DNA from: Plasmopara viticola | Lineage: Eukaryota; Oomycota; Peronosporomycetes; Peronosporales; Peronosporaceae | Direction of reading: 5' to 3' | Length of the DNA: 64,000 nucleotides | Assembly: GCA_001695595.3 (NCBI GenBank) | Contig: MBPM02000023.1 | Span: 682,001-746,000 of the forward strand | Shown: positions 1 through 12,283 of the stretch, one piece after another | How positions within the stretch are numbered: position 1 is the stretch's first letter | Layout of the letters: each line of letters begins with the position of its first letter | The notes under the pieces: model-generated | What the model was told of the DNA's origin: nothing | The model's database searches: none | What the model saw: only the letters and a program-made list of their open reading frames with translations | Made by a program: the position numbers and the translations under genes

Positions 1-697
1 TCAGCCATCCTGATGACTTCCTTTCTCCAAACTGGTCACAGTTGAAGCACTTGCCCTTGAATCCGCCGTTATTGCGTGGAGGACCACCCTTTCGCCCATT
101 GTCCCGTCCTTCTTTGAATCTTCTAGCATTTCCATTTCCATTAAAGCGAAACGCTTTCTCTGTATCTTCTTTTCTCTGCAGCTTCTCCTTGACTTCTATC
201 AACGAAATATCCCTTGCATTTTCCACAATCGACGAAATCAAGTCGTACTCCAAAGGTAGACTGCTGAGAAGTACCACCAGCTGGCGTGACTCATCAATTT
301 GCTCTCCCGTAGTGTGTAGTCCCAGTACTAGCTCGTCAAAAGAGTCCAGATGCTCTGCCATGCTTGTTCCACTTTCCATCTTGAGCTCATGTAGTCGACG
401 AGTCATCACAACACGATTGTGAATAGTCGAGCGATTGTAGAAATCGCGGAGGGTTCCCCACGCCTCCATAGCACGCGTAGCCGACCGAAGCTTGGTCTGG
501 TGCTGGATCTCAACGCCTTGAGCAATGATGCCTAGCGCCTTGGCATCATTTACCAGCCACGCCTCCGTGACGTCCTTCTCTTCCTTGACGGCCATGATGT
601 GTCTCAGGAGACCCTTCCGCGCCAGGGTCATCCTCATGTTAAACTCCCAGTGGTAATTGTTACCACTTCCTAGGAGGACTTCGGTGTGCTTGTTCAT
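1..697 (-). pseudogene. Ty1/copia retrotransposon Gag (5' part, runs off the window)
   Basis: The reading frame opens at the ATG at 697-695 and stays open to base 1, so the C-terminal part lies outside the window. The protein begins MNKHTEVLLGSGNNYHW, the usual start of oomycete copia Gag. A UBN2/gag-like helical domain follows, with motifs such as MRRLHELKM-type and LVVLLSSLPLEYD. Near position 15-45 there is a zinc-knuckle start (KCFNC) in which the family's His and last Cys are replaced (GERKSSGW where CX2CX4HX4C is expected), so the nucleic-acid-binding knuckle is damaged. Gag packages the element RNA into virus-like particles. The probable 5' LTR lies just upstream at 740-888. Pol is not visible in this window. 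Confidence 0.8.
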
Positions 698-739
698 ATT
701 GGGCGAGAACGTTGCTTGAGCTTGTTGCGGCTGTTAACC

Positions 740-888
740 TGTTGAGAAGAAAGTAAAAACCGAAGTGAATATATTTATCTTGACCAATGAATGGCTACCA
801 TATGTAATTACTAACTGTAACTTACTTGTAAATACTGTGAAGCCATTCACCTGTTCAACATGCATTCAGCGGTGTAATTTTAACAACA
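740..888 (-). repeat. Probable 5' LTR of the copia element
   Basis: Read on the minus strand, this segment starts TGTTG and ends CAACA, the TG...CA inverted ends typical of LTRs. It is followed at once by GGTTAACAGCC, a candidate primer-binding site, and then by Gag 43 bases downstream. About 149 bp is short but within the range seen for oomycete copia LTRs. The start could instead be a second TGTTGAACAGG a few bases inside. The 3' LTR lies outside the window, so the boundary is inferred. Confidence 0.45.
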
Positions 889-3800
889 TCTCAAACATCG
901 TATTGACATCTGCGCTGTCCTTTAAAGCGAAATTACGCTGTCTTTGATGTTTTTAAATATGATACATGACAAATTACATAAGGACCAGCCAATAAAACTC
1001 GCATTTGAATATTGATCTGTTGCGAGCGCTCCTGCACAGAGAAGTTTTGCAAGAGCGTGAAAAGTATACTATCGTGTACCCTGCTTACTTTTAAACGATC
1101 ATCATTGTTTGCTAGCTTTCCATGCAAAGGGCAGCTGCGGGAACAAGCTAGAACATCCGAGGTAAATTTTAGTGGTTTTTGAAAGCTAGCAGTGTCCTCA
1201 AATATTAATCCGAGGGCTAGTTAATACTATATTTTCAATATATGAGGCGTATACGCATAATGAAATATGCTTTTTTTGAAAATGGGATATTCGTGTGCCC
1301 TTTTTCGTAACGGATATCTAAGCTGTGATAACAAAATGGCTTGGTGTAGGTCCGCCGCGTTTACCCACGCGACTTCTAGCTATTGCACAGCCAGATTGAT
1401 TTGAGCTTGTAAGCGTTAACGGGACAAAGGTTAGTCGACCAGCCGACTATTTACACCAAAGACCGCTTGTTGTGACTCTGATTTGCCATTATACTTTTCA
1501 TCTATTTTGGTATATAGTCACGATACACATGTGATCAGCGTACATCAATCTCGTAAAAAGATCAATTTTTTAAGCCATCACACCAGACTGGTGCCCCAAT
1601 CTATTATAATCACCTCAAGAAATAGTACAGCACGAGCACGATCCGATCTGATTTGCGGTAACTGACCGACTACACAGCTCTTATGAAAACATCAGAATAT
1701 TAATGATCAATAAGCTCGCCAGTGATCTAGCAGTCAGATCAGTGATCTCGATTTTCTCTAATGGTAAAAATTAGAAAAGAATTGGACATCACATTCTACA
1801 TAGCCAAAGGCTTGCGTCTGCCCAAAATAGGTTTTGTCAGACGCTGCAATCTTCCTCTTCTCATCCAAACTCGCTGTTGGAGCGATCAGGCATTGGAAAA
1901 TCACGGTCGCCAACAAATGACTGACATTACTCTTACACGGTAACCAATCGGGTCGAATTCGTACCGGATGTGCCCTCTACATAGCCCAGATTACACATCA
2001 TACGTTCTGTCAAGATAAAACAAACGCCCTGTTGACAATGATCTAAGGAGAGCCTCTCAGCAACCCTCACAACTGCTGTAGGTCTCCGAACTTAGTCTGT
2101 GTTATAAAGCCAGCTTTTAGCGCTCCCAAGTTGTTGTCAAAGTCGCTTCATCACAATAGTGCACGCGCTAAAGAAAACATCTTGCGATTACGGAAATTGT
2201 CGTTTGTCTCCTGACGATATTATTGTGCAGATCAAGACAAAATGAAAATAAAATCTCATCGGAGGCAGGAATGCCAATGAAGCTGCTTAATCAAGCAGGA
2301 CCTGCAGATAGATAGAACGATGAAAGAAGCTTTGCCAACAGGGAGGACGAGAATTTGTTTAAAATCGGCCCTTCTCTTAACGCTTTCAACTGCAGTAAAA
2401 ATATAATTTAATATGGTGCGAAGCAAGTTTCATCTGAGGACGAAAGAAAGATAAAAGTCAAAAAGACTTCATCAGCTATAGCTCCACTGACGCATTAAAG
2501 TGACCGAATAATGCCCAAGGGATCGCAAAGAAAGCTGCAATATCCTGCAGACTCAGATGCAAATAGTAAAACGACATCTTCATGACATGATCGCAAAAGT
2601 CGTTCAAAGACGCATGCATGCTGGGGTCAGAGAACGAAAGTTTCCCGTCCACAGATGCACGGATATTAGAAAATACCCATTACCCTTAATATGCAGTGTA
2701 TACCGTGAATAAGTTTTCAATGTGATAATTTTTCAATCAATGGATGGATCTGAAGCCACTTTATATAATCTCTGACCGAGGTTAAACGATGGGTGGATAT
2801 GAAGCCATTGTATAGCACTTCTGACACATCCACACCCTCCTCAGACTGTAAAGACCCGTGAAAACCCTAGTAGTAATGTCGACAATCGAGGTCAATTCAA
2901 GCATTATCCAGATGATCTCATAAAGATTTTTTTTAAGATAAAAAAATACACTTAATATCAACAAAATTTGAGGGTGATGTCTTTCAAGGTGTAGACTGTA
3001 ACGTTTTAGCATACACGACCATGAAGTCACAAAGTCGAATGTCACAGCATTTTATGTTTGATTCGGCAACCCTGACAGCAGAATTGAGCAATTTTAAAAG
3101 TCAAGAGCAGATGTAACTTAATCGTTTGGGTCGACTTTGGTTCAGGCTCTTGTTAACGACACAAATATGCGTTGCAGCTTAAACGTCAACAATTTGACCT
3201 GCAACCATTTTTAGCGCACTCTTAAGGGATGCCAAAAGAAGCAAAGAGCTCTGTTACGATTGTGCACGTCTAGAAAGATAGACGAGACTAGTCAGTAGTC
3301 GGCTGACGTCTTAGCGCTTATAAAAATCATTGTCTGCTGATTCATAGCTATAATGAGTCTACACGTGTCTACGATTCTGATCTGTGGTACGAGTTCTCAG
3401 TGCATCAAAGAAGTCATAGTCCTCTATGGTATTGCTTAGTGCTTTTGTGCACGTATTAAAAGCCGAATGTAGACATGAAGTATATCGCCTTGCAATGTAA
3501 ATATCATAATGCAGATGATTCAGATCAACTGGTGTTAGATCAACAAGCTGTAGTCGCTATTAACACTATAGATGGGACAAAACCATTTGCCCTTCTAAAA
3601 GTGCATGTTGGCGATTTCAAATCAAAAACTTTCGGGGAAAAGATACGAACAAAGATCAAGTTCGAATAAAGAGAAGCAACGTAAGGGCCGCCTTCCGACA
3701 CAATCTAATTCCCAACGAGAAAAGTGCCTGATGATAAGGTTTTTTTCCACCATTCCTGCACGCAATGGAATCGGCATCTAATCTGTGTTGTACTAAACAA

Positions 3801-6800
3801 CTGCAGCATGAATTTATCAGTGGAAAGATGCGGCGAGGATAAAGCTGATTCTACAAGCGGCACACAGATTTGACGAGTCGTTGTTAGAAATTGCACTTGT
3901 TGCGATGAAGTTTAGACAACACACCCTGACAGAAGCACAATTTTATTAAGACACTGAAAGACTGGTACTTATTAAAGAACAAATAAATCTATTTCGAGTC
4001 GTGGACACCGATGCGTTAAAAAGATGTTTTAAGGGAGGAATTGCGCGAATATTTGCAAGGGTAGGTCTTCAGATTGATCAACAATCGTGGAAAGGCTATC
4101 ACGCCAATTGCGATCAAGCGTACTATTTCTTGGCCACAATTGCCGTGATTTGCTCAAAAAATCAATCTGGGCAGGAATGATGCCGCGGCGGAAGAGCCTG
4201 ACAAACTGATTAGGGGTAAGAGAGATCGAATCAATCGTGATAGAGCCTTACTGTCCGACGAGGAACCCGAGCTGTCCTTCACGGACCGCACACAATCGTG
4301 CAGAATTGTAGTGGCTCTTTCAATTAAGATCACACTGCCACGACGAATTATTCAGTTAAATTTGCTTTTCCGTTTACTTGTACCCCGGTAAATTGAGACT
4401 GGGTACTCCCGTTTGAAATTCCCGCCCGACGTTCCAATTTTTGGCGAGATCATCGTATCACAAAGCCTCAAACCTGATCGTACGTCCACCCAAAGGATGT
4501 GCTTAAGCCCTGGCCCTCTCTTCTCACTTTTGAGGATACAGGATGACTCTTGCAAACCACATGGTATTAAACAATAGCAAGAAATTCGAATGTATTGCAA
4601 GTCACTTCATCACAATCCGATTGTCTTTACTCGGAGCTGTCCAGTCGAGTTGATATTTGTTATAACGATTGTTTACAGCGTCGATCGTAGGAAGAAAACC
4701 ACCGAAAGTATTTATCGATACAATCTTTATTGGTATAATTCGAATTCGCAGCGATTAAAGGATTGTCCTGGATCTGTTTTTCTTCGTTTTTTCCGTTCTT
4801 GAGATCAGGTCAATCAAATTTACGCATCACTTGAACGCCTGACTGATCGCCACGACACTTGGCGCAATCGTATGCGCGATCGCTTTTACCTTCATCCAAC
4901 CTGCCGCATATCGCTTTAGTTTGCAAATTTGTACATCTCATATGATGAAATATGCTAGCATCAAATTAGTTTTTCTTCGTTCGACAATTGCTCAGCTAAG
5001 AATACGATTAACTTTGACATATAAAATCGTTTTACGACTTACCAGCGACAAAACAGCTGATCGAAATAGTAATTAGCGATTGTTTAAGCAATTATGCCTT
5101 GGCCGTTACAAATTTTGTGATTATACCGGCCAATATCACTAATTTGAAATGCTTTGCGAGACCAAGCACCCAACAAATTCATCATTTGAATGCGCATAAA
5201 GACTGCACCAGCTCCTGCAATACAAAATAAATATCCTAGGTAAATAGAGGCCAAGATTATTGTTTCCTGCGGATTCGATTCGCGATACGCCAAGCACGGT
5301 CACGCTGACACTTGGTTCAATCCAGATGTTCACAAACAGAGATGCGGTCAGCGTACAAATGGCTGAATAGATCATGGGGTGCATTCTCAGCATTAGGAAA
5401 ATATGGGCGTCTGACAGCAATTTTTACATAAAGCTCGTGGCTTCCTTAGATGATCTGGGACGCAGAGTGTTTGCAATCAACTTCCCAGAAGACATTACAC
5501 TTCTTCTTGAACGATTCACTACACCTCCTTTACATTTTGTAAATGATAAGCAGCTTGATCCTGCTCGGCTGAGATGACTTGTTTAAAGATGAGATTATAT
5601 AATTCGAAGTCTCTTAACGAAGACGCCTCTCTAATGTGCCGCTTCTCAACTAATTGAGCCTTCAGTCGTGCGTGTTAATCGCGAAAGATTGTATACATCT
5701 CAACGTGGCTTATCTTTTAATTGAGATAACAAAGGCCCTAATGTTTCAGGATATTGTCGGAGATAAATTTTAAATTTTAACCCAAAAAGCCTAAGTGTAA
5801 CCATTTACGATCTGAAATGGCATTTAAAGTTATCTTCCATTAATGTTATTTTGTCTTCTTGCTGTCAAACACTCAGCAATATGCACTACCAATGTCGTTT
5901 ATCATTCAATGAACGCGGTAGCCTACTGCTGGGTTTTTATGCGTGGAATGCTTTACTAAACCTTAGACAGTTGGTACTGAGATTACAGTCTATGATGACC
6001 GCACAATGAAATACGAAATTATTTTTAGTGTATCATAAACAACAGGAATGCAAGCTTTACGCACTCGTCACCAATTCTTATGCTTAATAGCCTTGAAGAA
6101 GCTCATGTTCTCAAACTGATACCGAATTAAAGAACAGGAGACCGCCAAATGTTGCTAAGCAATATTTTTGTGATGGTTACTCTCGAAATCGAATAAAGGA
6201 TTCGCATTTTCCTCTTGCAATTGTCAGCCCAGCAAGATAATTTGCGGGAGATCTCAAAAAGACATTAATGCACCTTGCTACGTAGTGTGTTTGATCTACG
6301 AGTATTTCCTCCGTGACGAGCATTAACTCAGGCACACATAGCCACATATGCATTCAAAACCTTTATGAGTACTTAAGCAACATATGCGTCCATGATCGCA
6401 ATGAGTAAGCAGTCAACAATGAAGACCGTCCAAGGCAAGTACTTGAGGTCATTCAGATCAATATGATTAATGTGAGGATTCTTGTGGCAGTCGTTTCTAG
6501 AGTCCTTAGATGCTTTGCAAAGCAGCCGAAGAGACCGAATAGATCATAGGAAAGTGAAATTCTTTTCACTTTGGCGTACGCCACACTTCCAAATTTGCCG
6601 AGAATATAAGGTCAAAATGCCAATATGAAAGTTGCAGTGCTGGCTATGCAGGGTTTGTCAAGCCTTTGTCCGACCTTGTATCTCATACAGAAGGACGTCG
6701 ATTAATGCTGTAGCAGGATGAATTAAAGCATCCTGCTACACGTGATATTTTTTCAAAAGTTAACAAAGCCGTTTAGCGTTAAACGCAACGCTCCATACTA

Positions 6801-7712
6801 CAACTCAATAAAATCTTTTCAATCGAGTCGTTCTGTTCACACCCGGAAATGGCATGCTTTTATGTCGAACCAGATGAGATCATCTGATTCCTTCATATTT
6901 GTGATAGATTAGGACCACGCATGCGCCTTATTTGTTAAGATGAATTGCTAGATAGCTGTCACCTCTAATGAAGCAGGGAAGGACAGTCTCATGTAAAGCG
7001 AAATATTTGTTAATAATTTATAAGGCATAGAGAACAAAAATCAGTTTGAAATCGTTATTGCGATTCATCCTCTTCAAAAGCGGCTTCAGACTTTTTGCTA
7101 AAAGCGGGCAAACGGAGTGTTTAACGATAAGATGGAGCATCATATTTTGACAAAGTCGTTGCTCTTACGACGAGCTTAAGAGTACAATATATATCATGCT
7201 TCAAACAAGAGGCCATTTAAGGAGAAAAAAGAGTACTGAGTGCAAGGCAGGTTTTTGCCGGTACCGACAGATTGTCAAAAGTCAATGCGCCAGTATTTGT
7301 CTTTGTTTTGCCGAACGATGAGGAGGACACGTGTATTAAAGTCGGTACATCTAGGAGCATCAATAAAGTTTTTTATGGAGGTGGCTTGATTGCAAATCTT
7401 CCAGACACAATTATGTCTGTAATAGACCCGCAAAGGCTTTGACCCTTTTTAGCAAATTTATTGCTTAGTCAGGTTTAACGGGTTAGCCGTGAGCTCAAGG
7501 AGTCACAGAGCAGCTTATGGGCTCAGAAATTACATTTACGAATGGAAAAGATGTCAATGGCTATTTTCGTACTCAGCAATGCATCAACGCATGACAGGTC
7601 ACCGTCCTTTTTTAATGGATAAAAGTATTTGAGAGCAACGCTGAGGGGCGGAGCCACAAACATATTCCTTTTTAAGTCTCTAAGTTTGACCAGATTTTCT
7701 ACAATAAATATA
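889..7712. other. Gene-sparse AT-rich stretch
   Basis: No open frame here is longer than about 95 codons, and none has a domain, a codon pattern or a splice structure I recognise. The stretch is AT-rich and looks like old, scrambled repeat DNA, consistent with the gene-poor compartment of oomycete genomes. I see no tRNA, rRNA or clear tandem array. A repeat-library search could reveal decayed transposons that the eye cannot. Confidence 0.5.
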
Positions 7713-8316
7713 GGGAAATGATACCGGGCAGGCACTTTTCGCTAACGGGCAGGCACTGATGTTTATATGAATTAAAGTGATTGGCATTTCTTCTCTGTGA
7801 TTGGCTGGAGGGTTAATTCTCAGTCATGATATCAATTCTCGTATGCTACACCAATCTCAGATGCAACTTATCCCAAAACTACTTTTCGACGTTAAAACCG
7901 CGACTTTCCGCGCAACTTTGACGCATTCTTAGTTGCGTGGAAAGTCATATATTTTCCTATAGGAAACACGCCTAAGATGTAACCGATGTATATGCGACGA
8001 ACATGCTTATCAAGTGCTAACACACATTCGAGTCCTCAATGACTTGCTCGCAATTGTCGTCTCGCTTAGCGATCGAGCACCTGAAGTAGACCCTCGATGT
8101 ATTGACACGCCTTTTCTTATCAGAAGTAAAGAAAACTATCAACGCCTCGCGCTTTCGAGACGAACCCTTATGATACAATTATCATAGCTAAGCAACCGCT
8201 TCATTTTCCGTAATTTTTCAGTAGCCTAGAAGTTATGATAAATGCCAATCAATTTAATTCATATAAACATCAGTGCCTGCCCGTTAGCGAAAAGTGCCTG
8301 CCCGGTATCATTTCCC
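7713..8316. mobile_element. 604-bp inverted-repeat element (MITE-like)
   Basis: The first about 77 bases (7713-7789) and the last about 77 (8240-8316) are near-perfect inverted copies. Both carry GGGAAATGATACCGGGCAGG at the tip and two subterminal copies of GGGCAGGCAC. The interior holds no coding frame but has a second, internal hairpin (7902-7917 with 7931-7946, one mismatch). Long terminal inverted repeats, small size and no ORF fit a non-autonomous DNA transposon. The flanks are TA-rich (left ATATA, right TCTATATA), so a short TA-type target duplication is possible but not proven. The superfamily is not recognised. Confidence 0.75.
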
Positions 8317-9064
8317 TCTATATATTAGAAATTGCGAAAAGATAATAAGCATTGCAGGAGATACGAATGTAAAATGAACATAATGTAGATATGAAAGAGG
8401 AAAGTCAAATATGGCCAAAAGATGAGTTGTGTTATTTACTTAACAGTATAAGGTCTGTTGCAGCGAACAAGATGAAGCGTCGTTAATCACCATGCCTTAA
8501 ACGGCAGAGCTCGAGCTGTGCTACCGTCAACCTGCCGAAAATCGATGTCGACTCACCCATTAATATACGCAGGTCGTCTGGAGGGGCATTTTGATCCCCA
8601 GAACCTTGACCCTATTCTGTGTTAATCACACGGCGTATTTACCGTGCGTGAGGGCCAGCACGTGGTCTGCACTAATCTTAGGTCTAGAATATCCGCAAAC
8701 AAAATCAACTGTATCAAATTTGCAGAAAGGAAGTCTTGTTATCAGCTTGTGTAGTCTTTCTAATCCATCCGATAGAGGCTGGAGATGTCGCACAGTTGCA
8801 TTGCCATGTTAAGTCACTCAAAACTACAACGTAAGAATGAATTTGACTTGCTTGTATAGTAGAGTTGCGTGCTATCTATTGCGACATTGTGCCCAGAAAA
8901 AGAATGCGCTACGCCTCTGTTCTACCCGAGTACTTCGTCAACACAACGAGGCAGCATCAGTTATAAAATGTCACAATGCCGAATTCACACTTAGACGACT
9001 CAGGGCAAGTGTAGTGACAAAGAAGACATAATATTTACAACAAGACGCTGTTCCTGACTACAGC
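8317..9064. other. Intergenic region with a CRN-flank-like 29-mer
   Basis: No credible gene is seen. Positions 8481-8509 resemble the 3' flank of both CRN copies, and 15 bases (8492-8506, ATGCCTTAAACGGCA) are identical to 11030-11044 and to the reverse complement of 27921-27935. The rest is unremarkable. Confidence 0.4.
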
Positions 9065-10656
9065 TTATGCTTCATCTTTTAGTTGCTGCGGCTTGATAAA
9101 TTGAGCAAAACGATGTTGGTGGCCCACCCACCACCGCTCAGCCTCTTCTTCAGTCACTTTTTCTCGATCAAAAAGCACTGCTATCACCTGTTCCTCTAAT
9201 GTGTCTTCCCTTCGACCGACATGTAATGCAACACCATCTCGTCCTGCCTTGCGATCTGTCTTGCGATACATTGTGCTGAGTTCGAATTTGGATGCATCTT
9301 GCAATACCAATCGTACTTTTGTCTCGCTCGAGTCAAAATTCGCGCGCCTGCCCCCAATTTTCGGCTTTACACTCCACGCGGAAATATTTTCGTCGAGCTC
9401 CATGCTGTCTGCTGTCGTTTCCAATGACTGTGTTCCCTCTTCATGCAAGTCATGTGGTGGCATATTACTCAGGCTTATATATTCAGTATTATTTTCTTCG
9501 GACTCAGCAGGTTCAGTCTCACTTTCCGAACGTCGACTTGACTCGAGAGACGCCTGCAGCTCCAACTTCATGCTATCCAAAAGTTTGCACGGCACTTCGA
9601 CAGGCTGAAATTGGGATGCAATTTGAAGGGGGGTCTTTTTCCGAGGGCGCCTTTGATTGGAAAGCCGCGGAACTTTTGGCAGTGATCGTTCCTTCAGTAA
9701 ACCTCTCCCGATCTCTCCTACATGCCGACTGCTTTCGCTTCGCATGAACGACCGGCTGGTAGAAGACATAGTTTGCGGATCTCGAAAATACTTGTCGCCG
9801 GAGTATGTGATGCGACGAATGAGCTTCGGTTGAAAGGTAAGCTCACGCTCACTTTCCTCATTTTGCCGAAGACGCTCAGCCTCCGTTTTTTCGTGCTTTT
9901 TTCGAAGCCACTCTATTTGCCGCTCCATTAAGGACATTCCCGCAAAACTCTTTCCAATCGCTCGCGTATCGGTACCGAGCTCTTGGCGTGACATATACCC
10001 TGCGCTTGAGAGGGGCCGAGGTCTCTTGATAGCTACAGCAAGATCGCTTTCGGTATTAAGCGGTTCCAGAGACCAAGAAGACGCCGAATTGTTGTTAAAA
10101 TTGTCATCACCATGGGTGCTTGCGTCGCTACTGCTTTCGGGGTATTTTTCATCATCAAGAACGATTAAGTCCTTTCCAGGTCGCAATTTACCGCGACTCG
10201 GACTAGCATCACCGGGTTGTGTCTGTGTGGTGATACCCGCAAAGCATGTAAGATCTCGTAGCTCCATCACTATGTATTTCCAACACTTGCTTTGAGCTCG
10301 TGGATGTGAGTCTCCTCGCTGAATGTGCCTTCGAATCATCTGGGGTGAATAGGAACAATTTTGAATAAAAAAAGGAAATGAAAACAACACTCAACATGTT
10401 AATCCATCCTACCTCTTCTGTTCCATCACTAGGTAAAATAACTCGACTGGTTTCATCACGTAACCAGTGTTCAACTAATCTGACTCGCTTGTGCCACCAA
10501 CTGACCTCTCCATTTAGTAAACTTAGGTCTTCTGAAACAAACTTGGCCTATACCTCCACAATACTTGGTCAGAAATCGCTCGTAGCTACCCATGAAAGCT
10601 TAACTCACCATGCATTCAACAAACGTGGCTTCGTTCATCAAAACAGTCTGCACCAT
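9065..10656 (-). CDS. Unknown conserved-looking oomycete protein, multi-exon
   Basis: The long last exon encodes a hydrophilic protein with Ser/acidic low-complexity stretches. It also has a basic helical motif (SLMERQIEWLRKKHEKTEAE, then ELTFQPKLI) resembling the WLKKKE...FKPK segments of many flagellar or axonemal proteins. The C-terminus contains TLEEQVIAVLFDREKVTEEEAERWW. A good acceptor (CCCCAG just before the ATG at about 10341) joins to an upstream exon at about 10430-10545 (WWHKRVRLVEHWLRDE), and a further exon starts at the ATG at 10656. That last junction needs one extra G (CAGAAGAC where CAGGAAGAC fits). No family is assigned. A structural or cytoskeletal role is only a guess. Confidence 0.65.
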
Positions 10657-11102
10657 CTCTGTATTAAGATCTCACACGTTGGTCGCGCTTATAACTTATG
10701 AATAAACTTATGTTTGCCAAATTGTATAAATAAAATGCTTGTTTACTATTTCTGGAAAAATCCTTGCCATTTTCTTTTTCAAGCTTTCACATCGAAAGAT
10801 ATTCTTGTTCTGTTTCAAACACGATCACAGTTTAGATTTATTTGGTCGCGATCATCTTTGTACTATATGCACGACAAAATGATACCAGATAGAACATCAT
10901 CGCTGACTCTGAGGGTGTTTATAGGTGCACTTGTTGCTTTGTTATGCGCAAATTGAGCGGACGGTGTGGCAAAAACGACCACGAATCCGCTGGCGTACGG
11001 AGAAATATATTATAGTTTTCGTTAAAATGATGCCTTAAACGGCAAAAGATCTCATCAATCCTCTTGTCCTGAGCACCTCATCTATCAACGACAGAAGCAT
11101 CA

Positions 11103-12044
11103 CTAACCTCGGAACGGCACAAAACGCTGTAACATAGCCTCGTTCTTGCCTCTTCCACCATCCGTCACCATGTAGAATGTCCCAGCACTGAGACCGGCAG
11201 CACGCAGAGCATGCCCCCAGTCCAAACTGATCGGATCCGTATGCAGCGCATCAACGAAAGCTCCATACTCGTGAAGCGATAGATGGTGGAAGAACATCGA
11301 TGATCGGATCTCCCCTGCCAATATCACGGGAGAATTGACATTTTCCGCGACGACCAGACCCGAAAACCATGCTCGAATTACAGCGCCAGACGCAGCAGCA
11401 TTTGCTCCCTGTGCAACTGGAGCAATAGCAACCCCAGGCGCACCAGCAACTCCAGGAGCACCAACAACTCCGAGACAAGCATGCAACATCGCATCGTCTG
11501 CCCAGTCAATCGCAATTCCAGGATTATTTTCATCCCCCACTTCCATTCGCTGCACCCACTCATCCCAAGTCGCATCACAATGCGAGTCCTTCAGGTCGGA
11601 AGCCTTCTGCTCAATCCTTTGTTTCTTACTTGAAGGCTGTTGCATTACCTCGCCTTCGCCACTTTCTCGCGCCGTTTTCCTTGTCGTTCTTGTCTGTTGT
11701 TGCGGTGGAACTTGCACCAAGACATGAATTCTCTCTTCTCCGAGCACGAATTCCGATCCAAACAACTTTTTGTTCGTGAGCTTCAACGACGAGCGCGCTT
11801 TCTTGTACTCCTTGTCGATCTCGCCTCGTAAGAAACTCTGCAAACTTTTGTCGTGCTTCAACCACGTGCCGTTCTTGTGAGCCAAGTACAGCGTCACATG
11901 TCTTGGCAGAACAGAGTGCTGTTGTGTGCTCAAGATGCCAGCGATGATGTCCTGCAGCGCGCTCACTTTCGCATCACGTGCGATCTTGACGGGAAACACA
12001 GTTGCTTCGCCATATAGCGCACACTTCAGTTCCACGTCGCCCAT
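11103..12044 (-). CDS. CRN (Crinkler) family effector, intact
   Basis: The 313-residue protein has the ubiquitin-like CRN N-terminus. It starts MGDVELKCALYGEATVFPV, has an LFLAK-like motif (LYLAH, residues 52-56) followed by NGTWL, and ends the header domain with HVLVQVP at 107-113. CRNs are oomycete proteins that enter the host nucleus and often alter cell death. The C-terminal half (about 150-313) matches no CRN effector domain I know. It has a Gly/Ala/Pro/Val segment with repeated GAPGVA (about 196-215), then a segment rich in small residues and LHEYGAF. No classical signal peptide is obvious, which is usual for CRNs. The gene is uninterrupted and the ATG starts the canonical CRN header. 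It lies in the left arm of the inverted repeat and points outward. Confidence 0.85.
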   Translation of the reverse strand: MGDVELKCALYGEATVFPVKIARDAKVSALQDIIAGILSTQQHSVLPRHVTLYLAHKNGTWLKHDKSLQSFLRGEIDKEYKKARSSLKLTNKKLFGSEFVLGEERIHVLVQVPPQQQTRTTRKTARESGEGEVMQQPSSKKQRIEQKASDLKDSHCDATWDEWVQRMEVGDENNPGIAIDWADDAMLHACLGVVGAPGVAGAPGVAIAPVAQGANAAASGAVIRAWFSGLVVAENVNSPVILAGEIRSSMFFHHLSLHEYGAFVDALHTDPISLDWGHALRAAGLSAGTFYMVTDGGRGKNEAMLQRFVPFRG

Positions 12045-12283
12045 GTTTCTAGAGAAAGCTCGAGAATGGGAAAAGGAAACAAGAATAGACCAAAAACCGC
12101 AAATCGATGATGTTTCATGACCAGAGTGATTAACTAACCGTATGATGTACTACTCTTGTTTAATGCCAAATGCATTACAGACACCTTGAATTACGGATCA
12201 ACCACTTTTGCACGTGACCGGGCGGAGCCAGTATATACCAGTATTAAAAAATTAAACCGGTAATCACAAAAATGACGGCAAAG
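12045..12283 (-). promoter_or_regulatory. CRN 5' flank, shared between both arms
   Basis: This about 240-bp segment between the CRN start and the viral end is conserved in inverted form at 26698-26929. It includes the CACGTGACCGGGCGGAGCCA stretch (a CACGTG E-box-like core) and TAATCACAAAAATGACGGC. Because it is duplicated along with the gene, each CRN copy has its own promoter. No experimentally known oomycete initiator is evident. Confidence 0.4.

Noticed and set aside
3475..3669. A 64-codon plus-strand frame beginning MKYIALQCKYHN
   Set aside because: No recognisable family and no flanking gene structure; considered chance.
5084..5420. Two overlapping minus-strand frames with hydrophobic stretches
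   Set aside because: No start context, domain or codon bias; AT-rich chance frames.
11251..11865. Several overlapping frames on both strands inside the CRN genes
   Set aside because: They are shadows of the GC-rich CRN coding sequence, mirrored in both copies; only the CRN frame has family motifs.
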